From the NCBI GenBank assembly GCA_964017155.1, contig OZ024858.1:28763687-28827686 (forward strand): a stretch of DNA of 64,000 nt. The letters are read 5' to 3'. Below the pieces are notes generated by a model. That model searched no databases. It was not told the origin of the DNA and saw only the letters and a program-made list of their open reading frames with translations. Position numbers and translations under genes: made by a program. Of the stretch, positions 1-11,600 are shown piece after piece. Positions within the stretch are counted from its first letter, which is position 1; every line of letters begins with the position of its first letter. This stretch comes from Oasisia sp. SBJ-2009 (taxonomy: Eukaryota; Annelida; Polychaeta; Sabellida; Siboglinidae).

Positions 1-193
1 ATATTGATTGTTTTACTGATCTAATTATTTTACAATAAATTCTATTTTTTATGTTAAGGGAATCTGTATATTCATGTAAAGTGTAATGCGCCTCTGAATG
101 GTTTTATAGCTAGAGATATGGCATAGATAAACACTGTTATTTATGATTATGTTATTATAAGTAACTAACCTGACCTGTGCTGCTATGTTGTAG

Positions 194-436
194 TTGTTTG
201 TCGACAAAGACACTCTCATCAATGCGGTGTCGGCGTCACACGACGTCCACCTGCTCAAGATTGACAACCGTGAGGACACGATCATCACTCAGGTGAACAG
301 CTGGATGAGCAACCTCCTCAACAAGATCCATGATGAGGAGGAGGTGGAGAGAAACCGCAGTCGTGTCACCGAGATCTGTAACCTCATTGACCATCTCCGA
401 GAGGAGGTGGACACGCTGGACTGGCCAAACTACTGA
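194..436 (+). CDS. C-terminal exon of a coiled-coil protein (possibly CCDC180-like)
   Basis: Terminal exon preceded by an acceptor (ttgtag, AG at 192-193) and ending in TGA at 434-436. It encodes 80 residues rich in charged heptad-like sequence, beginning LFVDKDTLINAVSASHDVH and ending DTLDWPNY. The segment with NREDTIITQVNSWM followed by acidic and basic residues looks like the end of a long helical coiled coil. The motif style recalls the C-terminus of CCDC180-type ciliary coiled-coil proteins, but I cannot confirm the family. Earlier exons lie outside the window to the left. Downstream, AATAAA occurs at 683-688 and 950-955, so the 3' UTR is about 250-520 bp. It runs tail-to-tail with ATPAF2. 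Confidence 0.7.
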   Translation: MFVDKDTLINAVSASHDVHLLKIDNREDTIITQVNSWMSNLLNKIHDEEEVERNRSRVTEICNLIDHLREEVDTLDWPNY

Positions 437-949
437 CCGCTGACTGACTGACCCGTTCAATGAGTTACTTCTGCCTGTGATGTCCGTCCTTCTTCCAACA
501 GACTCATTTCTGGTGTCAGTCTCCGGCCAGTGTGGAAGGTCGACTATTGTTCTGTCTTATGACCTTGTCAGAAGTGTGTGTACCATCAGGGTGTTTGCAT
601 TATGAATAGGTTGTGTTTAGTTCTTATGATACATCCTATAAACATTAATGGAATCACTTGGGCAGTTATCTCTAAGAAAACAAATAAAACAAGAAGAAAT
701 ACATAATAGGTAACCCTTGGTGACTTGAGGATGCACAACTGATGGGGTCACAAAGTCAAAGGGCAGGTCAACATGTTGAGTGCCTACGGCTGGCATGGGA
801 CAGTTTCGGCCGTCACACTGGCTACTGTAGATTTATAAGCAGTTGTGATATGGGAAGAGTTTGGCTATGTTTTGTCTGGTATGTCTTGCCTGTATATAAT
901 TATACTTGTTTTGTTCAGTGTATGGTGATGTTATTAGTTGACAGTAAAT

Positions 950-955
950 AATAAA
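950..955 (+). terminator. Candidate poly(A) signal of the coiled-coil gene
   Basis: AATAAA hexamer about 515 bp downstream of the stop codon of the 194-436 exon. A second AATAAA lies at 683-688 and could be used alternatively. No cleavage-site evidence is available from the sequence alone. Confidence 0.4.
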
Positions 956-1875
956 GTCACTGTTGGGTAGCATTAGGTACAGTGGATGTGTTGTTCACAT
1001 ACATAACCTAAGAGACATGGATCCAGTCCCTGGCTTGCGTTAGCCCAAGTTTGGGCTGTTTGGAAGAAGCCACCTGAGACCCAGGTTTGGGTGTAGGAAA
1101 AGGGAACCACTGTTATCTAACACAACATCCCTTATGTCCAATACAGGAGTTAAAGTTATTTCACAGAACTCCAGTGTTTTGTTTTCAAGTCCGTAAAACA
1201 GCCCATCCTTGTCGCAGGCTGTTGAGTTACGTTACTACTCCTGGCCAATCATATCCAAGGTATTGAGTGGAGTCGAATATACAATTATAGCAATTGACTT
1301 CGTCAGTTGCTACTGTGTCAGCCTTGGGAACAGCACGAATACCCACTCCAAAGACGGATATACGACTGGTGGGAATCCCAATAATGTGCCAATTTACATC
1401 CTAAACTTTGCATGTAACATGACCATTGTGTGGCTGAAATCACCAAAAATTACTTGTGGCCGATTTCATTGGCTGATATTAAGAAGACTTTCTCAGCGGG
1501 ATGTGCCAGGGTTAGTGGAGGCTGGTACTGGTGTGACCAGCCGCAGCGCCCCCTGGAGGCTGGTACTGGTGTAACCAGCCACAGCGCCCCCTGGTGTGAG
1601 GATGAAACAGCCAATTTGCAACTACGGTCTCCCTACGACAGGCCCAGATTACTTCTACAGCAGTGAAATAGAGGAAATTAGTGTCACTAACACAGACACG
1701 TTGCTATTTGGGTCACTTGTGGCAAGTCTCAAGGGCGACATTCCTAGTGAAGTTACACTGTGAATGCTTACATTTTTACACATTGGTCACATGACAAATG
1801 GCAGACTGGGTCTGACAACAGTCTAGCGGATGACCAGATCAGACTTTGAAAACCACGTTGTTCTTGTTTCAGTTA
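956..1875. other. Intergenic gap between the coiled-coil gene and ATPAF2
   Basis: No convincing exon on either strand. A short direct duplication lies at about 1518-1594: the motif gaggctggtactggtgt followed by an accagcc/cagcgccccctgg block occurs twice about 43 bp apart. The two genes converge here. Confidence 0.5.
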
Positions 1876-1881
1876 TTTATT
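1876..1881 (-). terminator. ATPAF2: Candidate poly(A) signal of ATPAF2
   Basis: The plus-strand tttatt reads AATAAA on the minus strand, about 790 bp beyond the ATPAF2 stop codon at 2672-2674. A second tttatt lies at 1902-1907. Placement fits a 3' UTR that includes the 23-bp repeats at 2406-2640. Confidence 0.35.
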
Positions 1882-2405
1882 CATATTAAAAACAAATTCG
1901 GTTTATTAAAACACATTTTGGTGAACAGGATGTTGGAAGAATGTACAACACATATTCAACTCGACATGTTAACTCTGCATAACAATTCACGTCACATTTG
2001 CGTATCTTTAGAAATGCTTCTGAATTTCTTTGAATAATATTGCAATTGTCTGTGAATCACAAATATATGATAGAAGCCGGACACAGTAAACTGGACAAAT
2101 ACTAGACATTGTAAAGGATGTCTGCCCTTCCTTTTAAAGTAAAATCCTACAAAAACTTCCCCAAATCAGTACTCTGGCTAATATATGTTCACTCACACAT
2201 GTGGCATGTAGATGGCAGCACATAAGTCACTCAAGTCCAGCTTATCCAGGTAAGACCACATGCTGTTGAGGCAGAAGACAGCCTGAGCCACTGTGAGCTA
2301 GTCTCTTAACCAACTCTCGCTTGGCTGCTTAACTTCGCTGAGTAGACAGTCTGGTCATTTAGCTGGCGTTTGAATGTTGTCAGCAGGGCTAAACAGTGAC
2401 AACAA

Positions 2406-2640
2406 AATGTCACGGGTGTAGTGTCTCCAGAGTCACGTGTGTAGTGTCTCCAATGTTACGGGTGTAGTGTCTCCAGAGTCACGTATGTAGTGTCTCCAAT
2501 GTCACGGGTGTAGTGTCTCCAGAGTCACGTGTGTAGTGTCTCCAATGTCACGGGTGTAGTGTCTCCAGAGTCATGTGTGTAATGTCTCCAATGTCACGGG
2601 TGTAGTGTCTCCTGAGTCACGTGTGTAGTGTCTCCAATGT
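2406..2640. repeat. Minisatellite A, 23/46-bp units just past the ATPAF2 stop
   Basis: About ten 23-bp units alternate between a tgtcacgggtgtagtg type and a gagtcacgtgtgtagtg type, each followed by tctcca, so a 46-bp dimer is the higher-order unit. The array ends about 32 bp from the ATPAF2 stop codon, so it should lie inside the 3' UTR. Confidence 0.85.
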
Positions 2641-2671
2641 GCATAGTGTGTCCAGCGTGTGAGATGCGGCG

Positions 2672-5600
2672 TCACACAGGTGAGTTGACAGTGTGTTTGT
2701 TGAAGACAGTGCGTACGTCTTCACTCGTTGTGTGCACCAGTAGCGCGGCGGCCGCGAGACGCGCTCTCGTCTGATACACATCTATGTCGTGATACCACTC
2801 CACACTGCCCCACCGCTCCGTCTGTAACACAACACATCACTGTCTGTAACACAACACATCACTGTCTGTAACACAACACATCACTGTTTGTAACACAACA
2901 CATCACTGTCTGTAACACAACACATCACTATTTGTAACAGTACTACACATCACTGTCTGTAACACAACACATCACTGTCTGTAACACAACACATCACTGT
3001 TTGTAACAGTACAACACATCACTGTCTGTAACACAACACATCACAGTTTGTAACAGTACAACACACCACTGTCTGTAACACAACACATCACTGTTTGTAA
3101 CACAACACATCACTGTCTGTAACACAACACACCACTGTCTGTAACACAACATATCACTGTTTGTAACACAACACATCACTGTCTGTAACACAACACATCA
3201 CAGTTTGTAACAGTACAACACACCACTGTCTGTAACACAACACATCACTGTTTGCAACACAACACATCACTGTCTGTAACACAACACATCATTGCATATA
3301 GCATTACCCAGTACTGTGTGTAACACAACACACCATTCTCTGAAGATTCAACACACCAATCTCTGTAACACAGCACACCACAGTTGTCTGTAACACAACA
3401 TATTTCATTGTCACAACACATCTGCTCAACAACATAACTATCTGTGAGCAATATAACAAAGGTGTGCAAGACACATCTATATGTGTAACAGAACACACAT
3501 GTCTGTAACAACACAATACATATTCGGCCTGTAACGCAACACGACTCTGTCGGTAACACAACTCATCTGTAACGGAATACATGTCTCAGTAATACAACAC
3601 ATATCTGTATCACTACACACCTCTGTAACACAACTGTCTTTCACATAACTAGAATACACATCTGAGACTTGAGGGCTCAGTGTTGAGAAGAAAGAGGTGG
3701 AGAGAGCAAAGGTCACTCACCTGAAACCGTTGTTCAAGTCTAGACAGGTCAACGGCTGCCTCCACAGTCAGATGCCTGTCAATCAATGCTGATGTTATGA
3801 TGAGAGACTTGACGCATTCTACACAGTTCTGGTAACCTGAAACACACGCATAGGATTAAGTAATAAGTACAGCAGGAACGAACATTTGGTTTTATGTATG
3901 TTGCCAGGACCCGAAATACAAACTTTTGTATCATAATGAAAATGCACATTATGTAGTTTACCTCTGCCAGGTATGTTAAGTTTTCACAGCTCTTATATGT
4001 AATTTTATTATCTGACAGAGGCGCACTGTCAGAAGGCAAGTAATTGTATTTTGCTAAAATATATATATTATTTGTAATAAAATGTTGTCAATGTTTTGAA
4101 TAAAGGAACACTAAAATTATGTCAGGACATCAAATCCCACCGAAGTAGGGTCAGTCAAATAAGGGGTGACACCACACCAAATGGCAATAAAACATCTGCA
4201 GTAAACACACACCATTCTTGTTTAAACTACATCATTTGGAAAACATTAGATTGTCAGAAACACTGATGAGACCCACCTGTCAGAGCCCAGTTGTTGTAAG
4301 ACTGTCAGAGACATTGATGACACCCACCTGTCAGATCCCAGTTGTTGTAAGACTGTCAGAGACATTGATGACACCCACCTGTCAGATCCCAGTTGTTGTA
4401 AGACTGTCAGAGATATTGATGACACCCACCTGTCAGAGCCCAGTTGTTGTAAGACTGTCAGAGACATTGATGACACCCACCTGTCAGATCCCAGTTGTTG
4501 TAAGACTGTCAGAGACATTGATGACACCCACCTGTCAGATCCCAGTTGTTGTAAGACTGTCAGAGACATTGATGACACCCACCTGTCAGGGCCCAGTTGT
4601 TGTAAGACTGTCAGACACTGATGACACCCACCTGTCAGATCCCAGTTGTTGTAAGACTGTCAGAGACATTGATGACACCCACCTGTCAGGGCCCAGTTGT
4701 TGTAAGACTGTCAGACACTGATGACACCCACCTGTCAGAGCCCAGTTGTTGTAAGACTGTCAGAGACATTGATGACACCCACCTGTCAGAGCCCAGTTGT
4801 TGTAAGACTGTCAGACACTGATGACACCCACCTGTCAGAGCCCAGTTGTTGTAAGACTGTCAGAGACATTGATGACACCCACCTGTCAGAGCCCAGTTGT
4901 TGTAAGACTGTCAGACACTGATGACATCCACCTGTCAGAGCCCAGTTGTTGTAAGACTGTCAGAGACATTGATGACACCCACCTGTCAGATCCCAGTTGT
5001 TGTAAGACTGTCAGACACTGATGACACCCACCTGTCAGATCCCAGTTGTTGTAAGACTGTCAGAGACATTGATGACACCCACCTGTCAGATCCCAGTTGT
5101 TGTAAGACTGTCAGACACTGATGACACCCACCTGTCAGATCCCAGTTGTTGTAAGACTGTCAGAGACATTGATGACACCCACCTGTCAGGGCCCAGTTGT
5201 TGTAAGACTGTCAGACACTGATGACACCCACCTGTCAGAGCCCAGTTGTTGTAAGACTGTCAGAGACATTGATGACACCCACCTGTCAGAGCCCAGTTGT
5301 TGTAAGACTGTCAGACACTGATGACACCCACCTGTCAGAGCCCAGTTGTTGTAAGACTGTCAGAGACATTGATGACACCCACCTGTCAGAGCCCAGTTGT
5401 TGTAAGACTGTCAGACACTGATGACATCCACCTGTCAGAGCCCAGTTGTTGTAAGACTGTCAGAGACATTGATGACACCCACCTGTCAGAGCCCAGTTGT
5501 TGTAAGACTGTCAGACACTGATGACACCCACCTGTCAGAGCCCAGTTGTTGTAAGACTGTCAGACACTGATGACACCCACCTGTCAGAGCCCAGTTGTTG

Positions 5601-8600
5601 TAAGACTGTCAGAGACATTGATGACACCCACCTGTCAGAGCCCAGTTGTTGTAAGACTGTCAGAGACATTGATGACACCCACCTGTCAGAGCCCAGTTGT
5701 TGTAAGACTGTCAGACACTGATGACACCCACCTGTCAGAGCCCAGTTGTTGTAAGACTGTCAGAGACATTGATGACACCCACCTGTCAGAGCCCAGTTGT
5801 TGTAAGACTGTCAGAGACATTGATGACACCCACCTGTCAGAGCCCAGTTGTTGTAAGACTGTCAGACACTGATGACACCCACCTGTCAGAGCCCAGTTGT
5901 TGTAAGACTGTCAGAGACATTGATGACACCCACCTGTCAGAGCCCAGTTGTTGTAAGACTGTCAGAGACATTGATGACACCCACCTGTCAGAGCCCAGTT
6001 GTTGTAAGACTGTCAGACACTGATGACACCCACCTGTCAGAGCCCAGTTGTTGTAAGACTGCAGGTGTTGTCTGAAGACATTCTTTGTTTCTTCGGGTAC
6101 GTGTGGTACTCCGAGGCCAGTGGTTGGTTGTATTCTTACACCATACCTGCAGCCAGGACAAGTTGAATGAGTGGTTGAAGTGAACAGTGAACGAATTATG
6201 TGACATCACATCGTGTTGCATAACATAAGATAAATGTTCAAGTAAATTTTTTTTTGCATTACCATGGTACAGTTGATGACACTGTCAATTTGTCATCATA
6301 AATGTAATGTGTCATCATAAATGTAATGTGTCCATAAAATGTTGACCTTCACATAATTTCATCAGATTGAGTTGACAATATGACCATAACGTCATCATAA
6401 AGGGTTGATGTTAACCTAGTGTAAGAATAAATTGGTTGATGTTTACATTTCATCACCATGAAGGGTTGATGTAAACAGTGTCACTATGAAGGGTTAATGT
6501 TAACACAGTGTCACCGTGAAGGGTTGATGTTAATACAGTGTCACCATGAAGGGTTGATGTTAACAGTGTCACCATGAAGGGTTGATGTAAACACAGTGTC
6601 ATCAAGAAGGGTTGGTGTTAACACAGTGTCACCATGAAGGGTTGATGTAAGCTGTAAGCAGTGTCACCATGAAGGGTTGATGTTAACACAGTGTCACCAT
6701 GAAGGGTTGATGTAAACACAGTGTCATCAAGAAGGGGTGGTGTTAACACAGTGTCACCATGAAGGGTTGATGTAAGCTGTAAGCAGTGTCACCATGAAGG
6801 GTTGATGTTAACACAGTGTCACCATGAAGGGTTGATGTTAACAGTGTCACCATGAAGGGTTGATGTAAACACAGTGTCATCAAGAAGGGTTGGTGTTAAC
6901 ACAGTGCCACCATGAAGGGTTGATGTAAGCTGTAAGCAGTGTCACCATGAAGGGTTGATGTTAACACAGTGTCACCATGAAGGGTTGATGTAAACACAGT
7001 GTCATCAAGAAGGGTTGGTGTTAACACAGTGTCACCATGAAGGGTTGATGTAAGCTGCAAGCAGTGTCACCATAAAGGGTTGATGTTAACACAGTGTCAC
7101 CATGAAGGGTTGATGTAAGCTGTAAGCAGTGTCATCATGAAGGGTTGATGTTAACACAGTGTCACCATAGAGGGTTGATGTTAACACAGTGTCACCATGA
7201 AGGGTTGATGTTAATAGTGTCACCATGAAGGGCTGATGTTAACACAGTGTCACCATGAAGGGTTGATGTTAACACAGTGTCACCATGAAGGGTTGATGTT
7301 AATACAGTGTCACCATGAAGGGTTGATGTTAACACAGTGTCACCATGGAGAGTTGATGTTAACACAGTGTCACCATGAAGGGTTGATGTTAATACAGTGT
7401 CACCATGAAGGGTTGATGTTAACACAGTGTCACCATGGAGGGTTGATGTTAACACAGTGTCACTATGAAGGGTTGATGTTAACAGTGTCACTATGAAGGG
7501 TTGATGTTAATACAGTGTCACCATGAAGGGTTGATGTTAACACAGTGTCACCATGAAGGGTTGATGTTAACACAGTGTCACCATGGAGGGTTGATGTTTA
7601 CGCACCTTTCAGCCACCCAGTCTATGAGGGGGACCCACTCTCGCTTCTGAAAGTCAGCCAGCTCTGTGGGAATGTCTGAATGATAACTACAACAGTCACA
7701 TGACAATCACATGACAACCGAATTGCTACATTCTGAGTTGATTTATTGATATGAAATGCAACAGAAAGCTAAATCTGCAACTCCCTTTTAATCACAGTTG
7801 TCCATATATTTTTTCTGTCCAGTAAGAATTTAAATGCGTATGTGTAACACTCTCACATTTTGTTTGACCAAACCTGTTTTAATTAACTAACTGACTTACT
7901 CATAAAGTAACATAGAACTATACTTTTACACAGTTCAATAAAACACATTTAAATATTGTCTTGCCACTGCAATATACAAAAACCTAAACCAGTTATACTT
8001 TTCCAAATAAATACAAAATGCTATTCTTTGGTAGCTTTATGAAGCATCCTGCCCAAATACTATAGGTAACTTAATCATTTGCATTTAGAGTCGCTACTGC
8101 AACTACAAGATGGAATCCGCATCAAGAAGCACTATAATTTACTAGACATTACTAATTAGTGTTTCAACAAATACCAGAACACAAAGAATGTAAACAGAGT
8201 CAAGAGTTGTCTGTCCACCAGTCGCCCCAAGAGTTTCTGTTGGAGTAATGGACTAATGCAGTGGCATATTAATGTTTATCCGTGGAGAAATGATGCAATT
8301 CACAGGGCTGCCACTAAATACGAATTGCTAAATAACACAAATATCAAAGATAAAAAAATAGATGACTAAAAGCTACAGAGAGTGTGTAGTCACTGATTTA
8401 CTGTCACTCATACCTGATCATGCAAACAAACTACAGCAGTAGTTCTCACCATTACAGTTTGCTGATCTTAAGCTCATTCCTTTTAATGAAACGTGTCTTC
8501 GTTGTCTACATACAGAGTTACAGTTGCTAAGAAAGTCAAGTATTCACCAGATGGTGTCTGTGTCAAGGAACTCCAGTATTCCATTGATGATTGTGTCCTC

Positions 8601-11600
8601 AGTTCTGTGTGTGGGGTTGTCAATGACTGTGTTACACAGAGAAGTCTGCAGAACAACAACAACCAACTATGAGTACAGGAAGTTACCACATTATCCATAA
8701 CAGATACACTTTGCCTAAGATGTATATACCCATTAGGCATTTCATAGAATTGAAGCATACACGAAAAGCAGATGTGCACAGCAGTAAACATACACTTTAA
8801 AAACGCTATTATATATTATAATATAGGTGCTGCAACCACCATTGATATACTTTTCACAAGTATATTCATTGTGCCTTCATGTATATCATGGCAGCTCATT
8901 TCTCATTTTTGTTGCTTTCATTTTATTATCAACTTTGGACATGATGTCATAACTGTATAAACCACCTTAACATCGCATAATATGACATTCGTCTTTAGCC
9001 ACGATAAAAGTCAAAACAATGCTGATCGTCTAGACATCAGCGCATGCAATTGGTGTTGCTCTTGTGTAGCATGCGAGTTTGTACTATTTGAACAAGTTCA
9101 GTAGAAACAGATGATATCCTAGAAAGTCCAACAATGTCTTTTGGCTAGCGCAATAAATCTCCCAGTGTTTATCAGTCAAAATAACCAACCTGGCCATTGT
9201 CTGGAGTTACAAAAATGTGAAAAAGGTAAGTTCTTATACAGCTGATTGAGCTGGAGCAATGTAGAATGAAAAAACTTGCCCAAGGTTTCACATGGCAGCA
9301 CAGGATTCCATCCTGGATTCTCTAAGTCAAGACTCTGAAGCTCTACCCCTGAGCCACTGCGCTACACAAGTATCTGTTCAATTGCATACAAGCTGTATTG
9401 CCTTCCGCTGAACGAGCACCAGACACTGGCCACAGTGACAACTGACCACAGTGTGCTGTAGTGGGAATGACTAGGTGTGACTTACCAAGTGCATGTTACT
9501 TCTGTTGATGGATTCATGCTGAGCGTCCCACTCTGTGGCGACCATTAGCGCCAGAGGTTCTGTAGGGACACGGAACACCACCCCACTTGGAGTCTTCAGC
9601 TTCTTCTGGTCTAGATTCACCTCAAAGCCTTCTACAGTCAAAGTAAGGCTTCTCAAACATTTGTGAGAAAGATTTGCCAATACATCTGAAGTGTTGGTAT
9701 ACAGTGTATATGCAACATTCCATTTTAAAATATGAACTGAAAACATACAATTTAAATTCAGTACAAAAATAGTAAATATAATATAATTATATATTTACAA
9801 TATATATATATATATGTACACATATGAAAATTACACCCAAAAAATATTTCTATGTAAGTAGCTCATATTGTTTGAAAATAAATTAAAGGACAAAAAAAGG
9901 CTACGGCTTCGTGTCATACACCTAATAGAGTTTATACAAAGTAACAATTTCCATATATACTCAATTTTTTAACGTCAGCAGTTTACTCAGAATGTGACTT
10001 TAAAGTCTAAAATTCTAACGAAATCCACGATGGTCTAGAGGCCGCCATAGGCGAAGGGTTAATTTGGCTTGGCCATTCAGCGCGCGGCATTCTATATCTC
10101 GGACAGCTTCCAGCGACGCTGTTAAGGGTCAACAACTTCGAGTCTTCGACAGTTCGTTCAGTTGGCGTGACATCTAGCAGCTGCTTATAGACGTATATCT
10201 AAATCTGTGGTTAAATCTATGGTAAACTTTAGTAATTATGCCTTCGTGTTCGGCATACGGTTGCAATAATAGTTGAAACAACCGGTAGTATTGAAGCAAT
10301 GGATTCACGTTGGTGATTTGCGGGCGTACTGTTTGGCACTTTGCTCGGTCCATTTTGAGGAGAAATGCGTTGATGTAGACATGTATCATCAGTTTATGGG
10401 ATGATTTCAGCGATAACAATAATAGACAACTTTATATTTACCGTCATCAGCATGTTACGTGCGTTGCTGAGTTGCAGCCATTTCATGACAACAACCAAAC
10501 CCTATGCAGGGAATCTACGTGGAGAGCGCCTCGATCACCGGCGTGACGTCATTCTTCGTCTAAGATGGGGTAGCGCATAGCATTTGGATGGCTGGGTGTT
10601 AAAAAATATTTTTCTGGTAAACCGCTGGCGTTAAAAATTTGAGTATATGTGGAAATTGTTACTTTATATTAACTCTATTAGGTGTATGCCACGTAAAAGT
10701 TAACTTTGTTTGTCCTTTAACTAACCTTGTGTTTGTGATATTGACACATTTTTGTAAAATCTCTTCAGATCTGAAAAAAACAAGAAGTATGATGTCAGCA
10801 TAACAACAGGTAATAAAACATTGTAAAACGACACAACACATGTATGGAGTACACCAGTGTTTATTGCAGCCTATTTTAACATTGTAGTGTGGCAGCATCA
10901 TACCATCGTCTCAAGACAGTTTGTCATATTCGAGTTCCACTATACACATGGTCTGGGTGACATTATCATATCAATGTGGATATTACTACTAAAGAGGTCA
11001 AAATGGCGACAAATCCAAAACGGCAACATACCAAAACAGTGACACGTTCAAACAACGACAAATCGAAGGCTACTACCGTAGCGCATGCAATTAGGAAACG
11101 GTTTAATGTACCTCTGCTAATAATGATTATAAATGAATGATTGAAAGATGGTCTATAGTAATTAACGCATTGATAACTATGACATAAACGTCACAGTGTG
11201 TATTTTCATAGAAATATTACTATGTGAATTAAAAAAAGGAACTATATACCCGGTGTATGAACATTTCACTTAGCTATCAGAACATAACTGATAGTATCCA
11301 TTGAATAAATGTAGCCATGTATTTAATATTCAATAGTGCTAAAATTATTAAAATATGTTTTTTTATATAGAACCATGAATAATGCTGACGACTATGAATG
11401 CATGAAACTGGTTGCCCAGCCTTTCATAGGCCTGTATTTACTTCAAAGGCGCTTCATTGATGGCTAGTAACAATGTAATAACTTGTTGTTTGTGCCGACG
11501 AGAGAATGGGTAGAACACATTTTTCTCAGACGGTTGTCCCTTAAATATGCCTGCCACTTGCATGGTTGTCCACGCATGGATCGCCCACTGGGAAGTAGAG

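Noticed and set aside
4246..6075. CRISPR-like regular repeats
   Set aside because: Units are contiguous, without unique spacers, in an animal gene intron; they are a minisatellite derived from an exon junction.
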